A stretch of 64,000 nt of DNA from Aricia agestis (taxonomy: Eukaryota; Arthropoda; Insecta; Lepidoptera; Lycaenidae), in NCBI RefSeq assembly GCF_905147365.1, contig NC_056428.1:21172001-21236000 (forward strand), written 5' to 3'. Positions 42,991 through 53,391 of the stretch are shown piece by piece; the first letter of the stretch is position 1; each line of letters opens with the position of its first letter. The notes beneath the pieces are model-generated. The model had not been told where the DNA came from. It was given only the letters and a program-made list of their open reading frames with translations, and did no database searches. The translations under genes and the position numbers were made by a program.

Positions 42991-43160
42991 TAATTTAATT
43001 AACAAATTTTTTAAGACTAAGCCTAAGCCTAAGTAAGTATTCAAAATTATCGTAAAAGTACTTTAAAAAGTACTTAAATTATAATAAAAGTACTTAAATT
43101 GTAAAAACTTATTATATAAGTATTAATTCAAAAAATATTATAATATTTGTAAACCTTTAT

Positions 43161-43911
43161 GCTGTCTACAACTCTACACACCAAAGCCGCTGGGTCCGGC
43201 GGCATAACCCGTCAGGCAAGGCCGGCGGCCTCATTTTGAAACAAGCTTGCCGGCGTTACGCCACATGCTCCAGGCCGGCGGCATAACCCGCCGGGCAAGG
43301 TCGGGGCAAACCAGTGGCACGGCGGTGGCCTGCGCCCGTTGCGAATTGCACATTAAGAGGATTCCACACCGCCATTTTTCCCATACAAACGCTGTCCCCT
43401 GTTTCCTCCCTGGATAATGCTAGTAGAGTTATAATTTTTTTCCTGAATATCTACGGCCACTAATACAATGTCCCTATGTTTTCCTTTTTTTCATAATTTA
43501 ATTATTAAATAAGATATGAACGTTCAAAAACCCAAAAAAATGGCCAGATTTTCCACTGTGTTCAAACGTCCAGAAAACAGATTTGGATAGATTATACAAA
43601 AAAAGCAAAACATAGGAACACAGCTCAAGCCTTTTTTTAATCTTTAATGAAAAAAGTACTTAAATCGGTTAAGTTTTGGAGAAGGAATCAGGGGACAACG
43701 AATCGTTGATTTTCTGGATTTTCTGCAGTTGTCTCTATCGCGTTCTGCGGTATAGGCTTGAGGTAAGGGAGACAGCTATAGATATTACACGTACTTTTTT
43801 TTCATTTCTCTAGCTGCTGTGGTATCCTCTTAAGAAGCCGCCGGGTTTGCCTGCTGGCATTAACCCGCCAGGTTCGTGCCGCCGGGCTTTGGTGTGTAGA
43901 CTGTAGACAGC
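43161..43911. mobile_element. GC-rich TIR element (GCTGTCTACA ends) holding another MITE
   Basis: TIRs GCTGTCTACAACTCTACACA and TGTGTAGACTGTAGACAGC, extended by CCAAAGCC and its complement. CCGGCGGCATAACCCGCCGG-type modules fill the arms. Flanks TTTAT and TTTAA resemble a target duplication but do not match fully. Confidence 0.7.
43357..43829. mobile_element. MITE flanked by TTAA, nested
   Basis: TIRs GAGGATTCCACACC and TGTGGTATCCTC lie between TTAA at 43353-43356 and 43830-43833, the duplication used by piggyBac-type transposases. The core is AT-rich with several long T/A runs and no ORF. I recognise this element as widespread in moths and butterflies. Confidence 0.75.
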
Positions 43912-44741
43912 TTTAAGTACCATTTAATATTAATACAAATACTGCATTTACAAATAAAAAATATTTATTGTTCATTGAACACTTCCTAAAGATTTAACAT
44001 ATAAGTATTACAGTACGACATTTATTTTAAACAAGACACGACTGACTTAGTAAGTATTAATAATTGCTTTCTTTTATTCTTATCATTAAATAATTTAATC
44101 TAACAATATCCGCCCTGACACGGTTCTCGAAGTGAAAATTTCACGAGTCTCGGAGGTGGCGGTAACATTTCGCGAAATCGGCTCTAATCCTCGGATAATT
44201 TCCCGCCGTCGGATGTCAAACTCCCATCCGCGGTGAGATAATCTCAAATCCGTGGCGGAAACTTTTTCACTCATACAAAAGAAATGTCACTACTGTCAAA
44301 ATGACAGCAAAATCAGAAAGTATTCACTTGTCATTTGCTTGAAAGTGAAAAAGTTTCCGCAATCGGGAAGTTTCCGCGTGGAATCGCATCGTGAATCACC
44401 CCACAGGGTTAAAATGTATCCCTTCAACGGATATTTTATTACTAAAATGTATGCTTCATTTGGAACCTATTATATATTTTGTATGCACAATAAAGAATAT
44501 TTATCTGAAATTAGCCTGTAAGAAGCTTTAAGTGTGTCAACCTGTTGCACCCGCGACAATGAAATCGGCCTGCAGCAAGCGACCCGAAGCTAGCGACACT
44601 TTTCATAGAAAAACATAGAAACCAGTAGTAGACGACACGTCTTCTGCAGCTGCCTCTTCATGTAGCCGGCTTCCAACTTGTATCTTAATATTTTTTTGTT
44701 CTTTCAAGGAGGGAATCGAACCCAACTCCGTGTCAAAAATT
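43912..44741. other. Stretch without supported gene, one inverted repeat
   Basis: GGCGGAAACTTTTTCAC (44251) is complementary to GTGAAAAAGTTTCCGC (44347), a 17-bp arm pair about 80 bp apart, which may mark a small MITE. Otherwise nothing recognised. Confidence 0.45.
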
Positions 44742-45045
44742 TATAATAGCGCAGAGTCGAAGCGCAGCGAAGCGCGTCGAAGCGTCAAATTCGCAACAAG
44801 TCGAACGAATGTGCCTACAGTGATGACGCGTAGATTCGCTTGTGTGCGCTTGTATGCGCGAGAATGCGCGCGCACCAAAAAGCGTTGGTCAAGCGAATTC
44901 GCGAAAGTGCGCGCGGATGCGCGCGCCTTTTTAGATTCTCAGAAGTACGAGTAATATGTGCGTTAACGCTTTGAAATTAAGGTTGAATTTGTTATGTTCA
45001 GTTTTAAAAATTCGCTTCGATGCGCTTCGACTCTGCGCTAGTATA
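44742..45045. mobile_element. MITE with TAGCGCAGAGTCGAAGCGC ends
   Basis: TATAATAGCGCAGAGTCGA / AGCGCAGCGAAGCG at the left is inverted at the right (CGCTTCGATGCGC, TTCGACTCTGCGCTAGTATA). The GC-rich core, full of GCGCGC runs, is spuriously open for 74 codons. Confidence 0.75.
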
Positions 45046-45064
45046 ATTTGATCCTTATGAAATA

Positions 45065-45556
45065 TCTATAATATATTAATACGTGAAAGAAAAACTTTGT
45101 AACCCTTTTTACGAAAAATGGGGAAACGTAGGTGCATGAAATTTCGCATAGTTATAGTTTATATAGTGAAGGAGTGCATCGAGCTAATATTATTTTAAAA
45201 TGATGCTTTTATCAAATATATTTTTAACAAATAAAACGTTACACACACTACGAAACTACTACTAGAAAAAATGACAGATTTTTGAGTGACATGCCTATAC
45301 ATACGAATTATACTTTTTTATTTGTGGTTGAAGTCTGTTGACAACAAGTTGACAAATTGAAAATGGATTATTTTTTTTATTTAATTTTAGATACTATTAG
45401 ACAATGCTTAAACGGCCAGTCTGAGATCAGCTGAGTCCCAGAGACAAGAATTGAAAAAAACTATGATGGAGTCAATATTTTTTACAAAATATAGGTAGCT
45501 GTAGTCCTAATGTCGTTGCAAGTTAGGTCGAATTTCGACCATTGGGCGTTCTCTAG
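45065..45556 (+). mobile_element. Hel-B element, copy 6
   Basis: 5' TCTATAATATATTAATACGT; 3' hairpin GGTCGAATTTCGACC, then GTTCT and CTAG at 45553-45556. Confidence 0.8.
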
Positions 45557-45889
45557 TTTATATAATTTTAAGTAATTTCTCGGTGCAACTAATTAACTTA
45601 CAATTAAAATTTTCCGTGAAATGCTTCCTGTTTTCAATTTAATTTACTCTATTGACGCGAATGTTTTTTGTGAAGTGCTCTGCAGTACGCGGAATACTTG
45701 TTTTACAAGCAATATTCGACATAATAATATCATTGAGTCTATAGGCTACAGAAGGAACAATTGTAACAATCCATACTTCCATACTATCTATACCTACTAA
45801 TATTTGCCTAAGCGTTTCTATGAAATTTGGCACAAGGGTAATTTTAAATTTTTATCCATTTTAATGTGGTATCTCGCTGTGCCCTCAAA

Positions 45890-46060
45890 CCTTTTTAATC
45901 CCTGACCAAAAAGAGGAGTGTTATAAGATTGACGTGTTTGTCTGTTAGCGTGTACGTCCGTGGCATCGTAGCGTCCAAACAGGTTGACATATTTTGATCT
46001 GCTTTTTTTTGTTTGATCATTGAAAACTAACACGATCACGGGTGTTCTTTAGCTTTTGCT
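45890..46060 (+). mobile_element. F-family repeat, copy 3
   Basis: TTTTTAATCCCTGACCAAAA, AGAGGAGTGTTATAAG, TTGACGTGTTTGTCTG, GGCATCGTAGCGTCCAAACA, TATTTTGATCTG match the copy at 62034. Confidence 0.6.
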
Positions 46061-47102
46061 TTATTTCATCCTTATCAGCTCGCTCGGTGCTGGATAGATT
46101 TAGATTTACCTATTTCTTGAAAGTAAGCAACTTCCAGTGACCTGATCGGTTCAATTTATAAGGGTTGAGAATCGGGGATTGTTTTTCTCAACTCAAAAAA
46201 TTGCAAAAAAAAGTAACCATGCCTTTAAAGAGAGGGATGCAAATAGTTTCTGTTTTAGTTAAATTAAAATGTAATAAGTAGTAGGTATAATACAGAATAC
46301 AAGAATAGAATCGCAGACGTTCGCGTCCTCTCTGCTTATTACTCTTTGCCTCACCCGTACTCGTTAATGTATCAAAATTATATTGAAAATTTTCAACTCA
46401 ACTACACCCGGGGTGGGCAAATATTTGTTTTAAATGTATATTCGAATGAAATTCAGGTCCTTTTGAAAATTCAATCGTTATCGAAAACAGAAATATTGAA
46501 TGTCTGAATTATTATGGTAAACAAAAAATTATGATTCCAGCTTTGTAAACAAAAAATTATGATTCCAGCTTTGTAAACAAAAAATTATGATTCCGGCTGA
46601 AATCGGCGCAAGCATGTGAAAATAAGCGGGATTGTTTGTCGTTTACTTTGTTTGTCTTTGTCGTTTGTCGTGTACTCGAAGCCTTTGTTCGTGACAACTC
46701 ATCGCTCGGTCTGAAGATCGTCCTTTGAGGATCTCGAGCACGACACGTATGTGGCAGAACAACCTATGCCGGCCCAGCTATGTATTTTATGAAATTCCTC
46801 GTAATATGAAGAAATATTTGCGTTCCGTGAGATCGATGCCAATACTTTACAACAACATCTGTAATATCGCATTCGAAGAATTGAAAACAATATCAACAAC
46901 GCGGTATTGTATAAAATACTCGAACAGATATTGGAAATTTCTAGAATATTATTCTAGGGATCGATGTAAGCTTATTTGAATAGGTTTCTATGGAACAGAA
47001 TTATTACTGCTTTTAAGTTAAAAATGCAAGTATGTAATGCGATGAGAAGTGCCTCTCTGAGTTCGTGGTCACTTGTTTATTTTGTCCATCATGGACGTTG
47101 GT
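46061..47102. other. Stretch without supported gene
   Basis: Includes an 84-codon plus-strand frame (46725-46979; for example MWQNNLCRPSYVFYEIP) of plausible composition but with no recognisable family or splice context. I leave it uncalled as a gene. Confidence 0.35.
46517..46598. repeat. 28-bp tandem repeat, three copies
   Basis: GTAAACAAAAAATTATGATT plus CCAGCTTT repeats at 46517, 46545 and 46573, the last slightly diverged. Confidence 0.85.
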
Positions 47103-47155
47103 CCGTTAGTCATAGAGGCCCTAAGTGTGACACATAAGGCCTCTCTGACTAACGG
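47103..47155. repeat. Snap-back hairpin
   Basis: CCGTTAGTCATAGAGGCC pairs with GGCCTCTCTGACTAACGG with one mismatch; the inner CTAAGTGTG and CACATAAG also pair, leaving almost no loop. Confidence 0.65.
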
Positions 47156-47302
47156 CCGCACTTAGAGACTAGAGACATAATATTTTGATTACTTAACTTT
47201 TCACCCGTGTTCTAGTCGTTTCCTCGAGATGGAGGAACCATTCAACTCAACCTCAATCCCCAAAAATTATGTCATTAGTTCAATAAAATATCCTCGTCTT
47301 AA

Positions 47303-47606
47303 GGTTGGGTTGCACCAGAGGCGTGGTTAAAGTTTAAGTTATGGTCAGACAGCTGGTCCAACAAGTAAATGAACGTGGGCGGGGGCGCTGCTGGTAAAGG
47401 AGAACTGTCAAAAATGGCGTTTTTGTATGATGACAGCGTTTGTTCCTTTTTTCCGCCACGTGCACTGAAAGCCTTGTCGAGCTCTATGGTTATGGTTAAA
47501 TATGGCGTCTTGATGGCGTCCATTTTTAACTTTAACCAAAGATTTGACATTTTGCATTGTAGTTAAAGTTACAGTTATAGTTAAAGTTAGTTGGTGCAAC
47601 CCAACC
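47303..47606. mobile_element. PIF/Harbinger-like MITE, 304 bp, TAA duplication
   Basis: TIRs GGTTGGGTTGCACCA and TGGTGCAACCCAACC flanked by TAA (47300-47302, 47607-47609), with TTAAAGTTTAAGTTA-type subterminal sequence at both ends. It lies 330 bp upstream of the bHLH exon. Confidence 0.85.
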
Positions 47607-47847
47607 TAATGGATTTACCTGCGAGTTGTAGTATGAACTGTCAAACGACGTTTTGTTGAACAAATGACATAATTTTTGAGGATAGAGTTTGAGTCGAGTG
47701 AGGGTAATCTTGAGGATGTTGACACGGGCGGACTGAAAAGCTTGACAGAATTGAGTCAAAATCTTCAACATCTTGTAGCAGATATAATAATAGCTGACGT
47801 ACGTTATTTGGTTAGGTAATGCCATACAATGTTAGTCATGCCGGGCT

Positions 47848-47915
47848 AATCCCCGAACCGATGGTAGGCAACCCGTAGGACGTTCTGAAAATGTTTGATA
47901 CAAAATAGTCACTTG
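47848..47915 (+). mobile_element. Tail-T fragment in the intron before the bHLH exon
   Basis: GCTAATCCCCGAACCGATGG, TAGGCAACCCGTAGGACGTT, CTGAAAATGTTTGATAC match 42410-42470. It ends about 25 bp before the splice acceptor. Confidence 0.55.
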
Positions 47916-47939
47916 TTTTCAACTTAACCATTGTTACAG

Positions 47940-48112
47940 CGACAACCCACGCGAGATCCGCAACCGAGCGGAGAAGCAGCGGCGGGACAAGCTCAACCAG
48001 TCCATCTCCAAGTTGGCCTCCATGGTGCCGCCCGTGGTCAGGCCAGGCCGGAAGATCGACAAGACCAGCGTCCTCCGCCTTACCGCACACTACTTACGCT
48101 CGCACCAATACG
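47940..48112 (+). CDS. Met: bHLH exon of a Met/Gce-like juvenile-hormone receptor gene
   Basis: Internal exon of a bHLH-PAS transcription factor, best fitting Methoprene-tolerant/Gce, which binds juvenile hormone and pairs with Taiman to activate genes such as Kr-h1. Upstream is TTAACCATTGTTACAG (branch-like TTAAC, acceptor AG at 47938-47939) and downstream the donor GTAAGC at 48113. One base of a split codon is followed by 57 open codons (from 47941) and one base of the next. The basic region and helix 1 read REIRNRAEKQRRDKLNQSI, with E11 and R15 placed for E-box-like contacts. The loop is VPPVVRPGRK, helix 2 starts IDKTSVLRLTAHYLRSHQ. RNRAEK.RRDKLN and DKTSVLRL separate it from Clock and Cycle. 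No ATG, so the protein starts in another exon. GC content is far above the flanks. Gene symbol by family resemblance only; PAS exons were not found in the window. Confidence 0.78.
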
Positions 48113-48151
48113 GTAAGCCCTTATTCTCTGGGTTGATTCAGACCGCAACTT

Positions 48152-48551
48152 AAACAAAGTGTAAAAAAACTAAGTGATAATACTTTAGAGTGTAAAGTAA
48201 GTGTTTAGAGCCCTAAAGTATGCTGCTGCTTGCTGCTTTTACAGCAAACTCTATATACCTATACTGTATATAGATTATAAAGTTTGCTAAAAGAGTAACT
48301 TTTTTCACCTTTGTATGTAAAAAATCATGACGCTGGGGCACATAAAATTATACTTATTCCCACTTACTAATAAACGTTGTATAAGCTTTGAATAGTTATA
48401 CTTAAAGTGTTTTGTTCCTGTCACACAAGTGACATTTTTAATTGGATTGAAGAAGACAAAACACTGTTTATCTATTCAAAGCTTATACAGCGTTTATTAG
48501 TAAGGGGGAAAGTATTTTCACTTAGGTATGTTTTGTTACACCTTGTATAGA
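48152..48551. mobile_element. TACAGGGT..AACAAAACT family MITE with a nested MITE
   Basis: Left AAAGTGTAAAAAAACTAAGT and GATAATACTTTAG; right ACTTAGGTATGTTTTGTTAC / ACCTTGTATAG. It starts 40 bp after the donor site of the bHLH exon. Confidence 0.65.
48356..48511. mobile_element. Nested MITE with CTTACTAATAAACG ends
   Basis: CTTACTAATAAACGTTGTAT and AAGCTTTGAATAG at the left pair with CTATTCAAAGCTT and ATACAGCGTTTATTAGTAAG at the right. TTCCC outside both arms may extend the TIR, with TA at the borders. Confidence 0.7.
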
Positions 48552-48849
48552 ATTGATACGAAAGTGTCAGAACAAAGATAATAATTAGTGATATCTGTCT
48601 AGATGTTACGTCTTCACTCTTCACGCTTAAATTACTGAGGTAAAATACTTTTGTCAATTCTGGAATCTGGATGGACTTTTAATGAAATAAGGGTTTTCGT
48701 TAATTAATTTGCCACCAAGTGGAGTTATGTAATAACTAGGGTATTTCGTGTCAAATATTATCTGTCACGATGTTATAGCTGTCATAGGCTGCCTGTCTGA
48801 CACGGCAATTGACACATAAGAGGCCGAATAAAGCAAAATATAAAACATC

Positions 48850-49145
48850 ATTCTTATATTATATTCTATTTACACTTACGCCCATCTTTTATATGCCAGG
48901 TGAAAAAGAACGACAAGTTAGGTGTTTAATAACTCGATAAATATACAACATTTAAAAAATCCGCTAGTCCAGTCTCTTTCTAAATGAATTTTATATTCAT
49001 TAATAAAATATTGACTCAATTGAATGCACCATTTTGCAAAGAAATTAAATCCTGAAATTTAGATGCATCTTTGTGATTTTTTTCTATCGACGAATTCTAT
49101 CGTGTTTTCACTTAGTATTTACCCTCGAAAATGAAACAGTTCTTA
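48850..49145 (+). mobile_element. G-family repeat, copy 1
   Basis: ACGCCCATCTTTTATATGCC, AATAACTCGATAAATATACA, ATCCGCTAG and TAGATGCATCTTTGTGATTT recur in the same order at 50490-50850. Confidence 0.6.
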
Positions 49146-49376
49146 GCTTACAATCATGTATAATAATGAATTATAAGATCATCAATAATTTTGCATGTCG
49201 CCCTTTTAAGGCATACATAGCTCCATCTGGTGAAATATGAAATGTCTTTATAGGCGGATAGCGGTTATTTACAAAGATAGGTACTTGAAGAGACAAGAAA
49301 GGAATAGCTGTTTTCGTTGCGGAAAAATGTACGGTTTACGCGTTAAAAAAGAGTTTCGGTGTCATCTGATAGAATG

Positions 49377-49948
49377 CAGGGCTTCCCAAACTGTGCGTCG
49401 CGACGCCCGGGGCGTCGCGACGCACAGTTTGGGAAGCATTTTCATCGTACATTTATATCATCGTACATCGTACATCGTACATACATTTTCATCGGCGATT
49501 CTATAACGAAGCTAAAACGAAAAAGTTTCGACTTTCGGCTAAATGGCCTGGGGCGTCGCATACACAACCAAATCGAGTGAGAGCCCCGCTCATTATGTGC
49601 ATCATATTATTACATCCCGTTATTCCCGGGATTCCCGGCCAGTCTAAATCCCCGGTTTCAGAAGCTATGCTCAGAAAAGCAAGCGCAGCCTTCAAATTAG
49701 CCAGCCTTGCTGGCTTTAATATCTTTCATAAATATATACTCTTTTAATTTTTATGCTTATGTTTTGATTTGGTCATTATTTCCTAATAAAAATATAAATA
49801 TCCAAATAGTGTTTATATGATAACCTATGTAGGCTGGTTCTAAAATTTGATAGTATTTTTGGGGGCTCGCGTCGCTTAAAGACGGGCGTCATAAAGAAAT
49901 GGCGAAATCCCAAGGGCGTCACAGTACAAATAAGTTTGGGAAGCCCCG
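49377..49948. mobile_element. hAT-like non-autonomous element
   Basis: Left CAGGGCTTCCCAAACTGTG; right GTTTGGGAAGCCCCG. ATAGA occurs just outside both ends, a possible 8-bp duplication with mismatches. The first 57 bases form a perfect hairpin: GCTTCCCAAACTGTGCGTCG with CGACGCCC, then the complement. A CATCGTACAT mini-array follows. No transposase frame. Confidence 0.65.
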
Positions 49949-50275
49949 TGATAGAGAAAAAACTTAAGGTAGTGAAATAAACGAAATTTCGTTGTGAAAT
50001 GAACTTAAAGGCGTTTTATAGAAGTATTTGAAGCATCTATTTTGTGTTATTTACTATACTTGGTAAGCTGCGCATAAGGTTATATGTAATTGCGAACAAT
50101 TTTCTAGTTTCGCCGCATTCCTCTATTATATAATTGAATAGGAATGTAAGCGGAATTAGAGCAGATTTTACATTGTAATTGATTATTCTCTTTCGACTAA
50201 ACAATGTAGGTAGTAATAACAATCGTTTTAATTTTATTTTGTTTTATCAAGCTTTTATCACTGACTTCGAAAAAA
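49949..50275. other. Stretch without gene
   Basis: No coding segment or repeat match recognised. Confidence 0.4.
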
Positions 50276-50432
50276 AACCGGCCAAGTGCGAGTTGGACTC
50301 GCCCATGACAAACAGACAGACAAACAGATAGACAGACAGACAGACAGATAGACAGACAGACAGATAGACAGACAGACAGACATGACGAATCTATAAGGGT
50401 TCCGTTTTTTGCCATTTGGCTACGGAACCCTT
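50276..50432 (-). mobile_element. GTC-1 element, reverse, reduced to ends plus microsatellite
   Basis: ACCGGCCAAGTGCGAGTTGG and ACTCGCCCATGAC are joined straight to a GACA/GATA array (50308-50380) and the end TTTGGCTACGGAACCCT. The roughly 450 bp normally in between is missing. Confidence 0.75.
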
Positions 50433-50489
50433 TAATTTCTTTGAACATTGGAAGTTGGTTAAAAACTCACTTAAGGAGGCGACTAACCC

Positions 50490-50850
50490 CAAAAATCAAA
50501 CATCGTCCTTCTCTCTTCACACTCACGCCCGTCTTTCATAATATGCCAGGTGAAACACACCACAACGACGCGGATTCATCGCCAAATAAGTTTTTCTCAA
50601 TAACTCGATAAATATACAACATTTTAATAATCCGCTAGGTCGATCTCTCAATGATAGAATTTTATACAATGTGTTAAAATATTAACTTAGTTTAATGCAC
50701 GGTTATGGCAATAAATGAAAAATTCGTGAAGATTAGATGCATCTTTGTGATTTTTTTCTATCGAGAAAATTTTAAGATATCGTGTTTTTGCTCAGCTCGA
50801 ATTCTCGAAAATATAATGCAGCATCTAATTTTAGAAAATGAAACAATTCG
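50490..50850 (+). mobile_element. G-family repeat, copy 2
   Basis: AAATCAAACATCGTCCTTCT, CTCTTCACACTCACGCCCGT, GGATTCATCGCCAAATAAG, ATAACTCGATAAATATACAA, TAGATGCATCTTTGTGATTT. The start is shared with 57415. Confidence 0.6.
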
Positions 50851-51042
50851 AGGCTTATTTTCAAGTATAAAAATGAACTTAAAGGACTCCGATAATAGTT
50901 ATATTGCTTTAACAAGAGCGGAAACCGTCGTGAAATATAAAATAATATAATAATTATTATAAATGTTGTCTTTAGCGAATGTCACTTCGCTGATTTTAGA
51001 TTTAAAATTAAACTGTTGGTCTATACTTTCATATTTATACAT

Positions 51043-51079
51043 CCGTAGCACGGCTACATTAACTGTAGCCGTGCTACGG
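51043..51079. repeat. Perfect 16-bp hairpin, 5-base loop
   Basis: CCGTAGCACGGCTACA, loop TTAAC, TGTAGCCGTGCTACGG. No second copy seen. Confidence 0.7.
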
Positions 51080-51139
51080 GTGCACGACAAAAGGAATGAG
51101 ACTGCGGCACCGCTTGGTTTTGTTACACCCTGTTTAAAG

Positions 51140-51437
51140 CATAAAGTTAATATACCTAGCGGAATAGAGAAACAAAGGCCTGAGCAAGAGAGATGTCACT
51201 ATCAGTAACACTGCGTGGTAAAAAGAGACGTGTGATACATGACAGCAGCACTCTTTTTTTGACGTCCAGTCGGCACTTGCCGCACGTTGACAATTTAAAT
51301 CTCATAGAATTCATATTCATTCATGCATGTGTAAACTGTATACGTACACATATTTTTCACACAGATGAAAACCAATTTTGGTTTCGTTTGACAGCTCGAG
51401 ATTGTTGCTCTATTCCGCTAGGTATATTAACTTTATG
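51140..51437. mobile_element. MITE, 298 bp, with perfect 8-bp target duplication
   Basis: TIRs CATAAAGTTAATATACC / TAGCGGAATAGAG and the inverted CTCTATTCCGC / TAGGTATATTAACTTTATG are flanked by GTTTAAAG on both sides (51132-51139, 51438-51445). An 8-bp duplication fits hAT-type insertion. It sits right beside TGTTACACCCT, the end of the TACAGGGT MITE family. Confidence 0.85.
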
Positions 51438-51670
51438 GTTTAAAGTTACATAGGCATAGACGAATCGTCGTAATCGCCGGCATTTATCCAAGAGATTAAA
51501 CTAAAGTTTTAATTGGTCCTATTCAACATAGACCACTTAGGACTTACCTAGGTATTATGCGCAGTACTCTAGACTAAACTCGAGTGTAGAACCTAGATGC
51601 TAAAAGCCAGGTACTATTTAACCTAACTACGCAACATGCAAGTTATTGTGTGACTCAGTCTCTTAATGTA

Positions 51671-51713
51671 ATTACGAGGGCTGACAACTCGTAGTTTTGT
51701 CAGCCCTCGTAAT
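51671..51713. repeat. Perfect 17-bp hairpin, 9-base loop
   Basis: ATTACGAGGGCTGACAA, loop CTCGTAGTT, TTGTCAGCCCTCGTAAT. The region around it, to 52053, shows no gene. Confidence 0.7.
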
Positions 51714-52053
51714 AATATTGAGACGTTAGTCGTTATAGTGCAACTGTATTCATAATAGGGAATATTACGCAAAGGTCGGGGCAGAGGGCGCTACTAGCAC
51801 ATACAGTAAATAATCCAAACAAAATCCGATATGTTGCACACGTCATAACAGAAATCAAAATATTTACAGAAAGATTGTCAAACGTAGAACAAAACTTTTG
51901 TTTACTGTCTTTTTTTTAATTAATAAAATAAACTATAAAGAAAATACAATCATAAACTTAATCTAATACAGTGTAACATAAACCATTACTGGTTTTTCCG
52001 CACACTGCCATTCGTCTTCGACAGCTCTTTTTAAACAATAGTACTACTTATGA

Positions 52054-53391
52054 CTAGCTGTTGCCCGCGACTTCGTCCGCGTGGACTTTAGTTTATAGCT
52101 GTTATTCCCGTACATCGATTTAGTCGTTTACGCGCAAATCAGAAAAGTATATTGTGTAGGAACCACACATTTTTCCGGGACAAAAAACATTCCTTGTCCC
52201 AGATTCAAATTAGTATATCCAATCTCCATGCCAAATTTCATCAAAATAGATTAAATAGTTTAGGCGAGAATCATAAAAGTTTATTGTGCGGGAACCGTAT
52301 ATTTTGCAGGATAAAAAGTTTCCCTTGTCCTTTCCCGAGACTGAAAGTAATGCCATATTGCCGAATTTCATTAAAATACATTGAATAGTTTAGGCGATAA
52401 TCATAAAAGTTTATTGTACGGGAACCGTACATTTTCCGGGACAAAATTAGTATTCCTTGTCCTTTCCCGAGACTCAAAGTATCTCCATACCAAATTCCAT
52501 CAAAATAGATTGAATAGTTTACGCGCAAATCATGAAAGTATATTGTGCAGTAACCGTACATTTTTCCGGGACAAAATGTATCCTATGTTCTTTTTTGAGA
52601 CTCAAAGTATCTTTATACCAAATTTCATCAAAATGGGTCCAGCTGTTTACTCGTGATGTCGTCACCACGCGAAATATAACGTTCCGCGCAGCTTCGCCCG
52701 CGTAAATTTGATATTTCACAGACAAATAAGTCCACAAAAAATAGCCTATCCTTCACATGGTCTACTTATCTCATATCTGTGCCAAATAACAGAAAAATTG
52801 CTCCAGTAGTTCGTGAGATAAGCCCTTTCAAATAATTTCCCCCGTTTTTTCCACATTTTTTTCTATTTCTTCGCTGCTATTAGTCTTAGTGTGATAAAAT
52901 ATAGCCTATAGCCTTTCAAAAAAATGGAATATCTAATACTGAAAGAATTTTGCAAATCGGACCAGTAGTTCCTAAGATTAGCGCGTTCAAATAAGCCCTT
53001 TCAAATAATTTCCCCCATTTTTTCCACATTTTCCACTATTTCTTCGCTCTCATTAGTCTTAGCGTGATAAAATATAGCCTTAAGCCTTTCTAGATAAATG
53101 GTTTATCTATCACTGAAAGAGTTTTTTAAATTGGACCAGTAGTTCCTGAGATTAGCACGTTCAAATAAGCCATTTCAAATAATTTCTCCCGTTTTTTCCA
53201 CACTTTCCTCTATTTCTTCGCTCCTATTAGTCCTAGCGTAATAAAATATAGCTTTTAGCCTTCCTTGATATATGCACTATCTAGCACTGAAAGATTTTTT
53301 CAAATCGGACCAATAGTTCCTGAGATTAGCGCGTTCAAACAAACAAACAAACAAACTAACAAACTCTTCCGCTTTATAATATTAGTATAGA
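52054..53391 (-). mobile_element. Hel-A element, copy 3, long form with two repeat blocks
   Basis: Reverse: CTAG 52054-52057, hairpin GCGACTTCGTCCGCG, 5' end (..TATAATATTAGTATAGA) at 53391, flanked by A and T. One block repeats a roughly 115-bp unit four to five times (52130-52640; GGGAACCGTACATTTTCCGG, CCTTTCCCGAGACTCAAAGT). Another repeats a roughly 175-bp unit about three to four times (52825-53340; TTTCAAATAATTTCCCCC to GAGATTAGCGCGTTCAAA). The (AAAC)n near the end is the GTTT microsatellite. Confidence 0.85.

Noticed and set aside
44730..44954. Arg/Ala-rich 74-codon frame
   Set aside because: Caused by GCGC-rich MITE sequence between TIRs.
46725..46979. 84-codon plus-strand frame as a gene
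   Set aside because: Composition is plausible but there is no motif, splice context or second copy to support it.
47931..48116. 61-codon plus-strand frame over the bHLH exon
   Set aside because: It is a shadow in another frame; the bHLH reading starts at 47941 and the last codons of this frame cross the splice donor.
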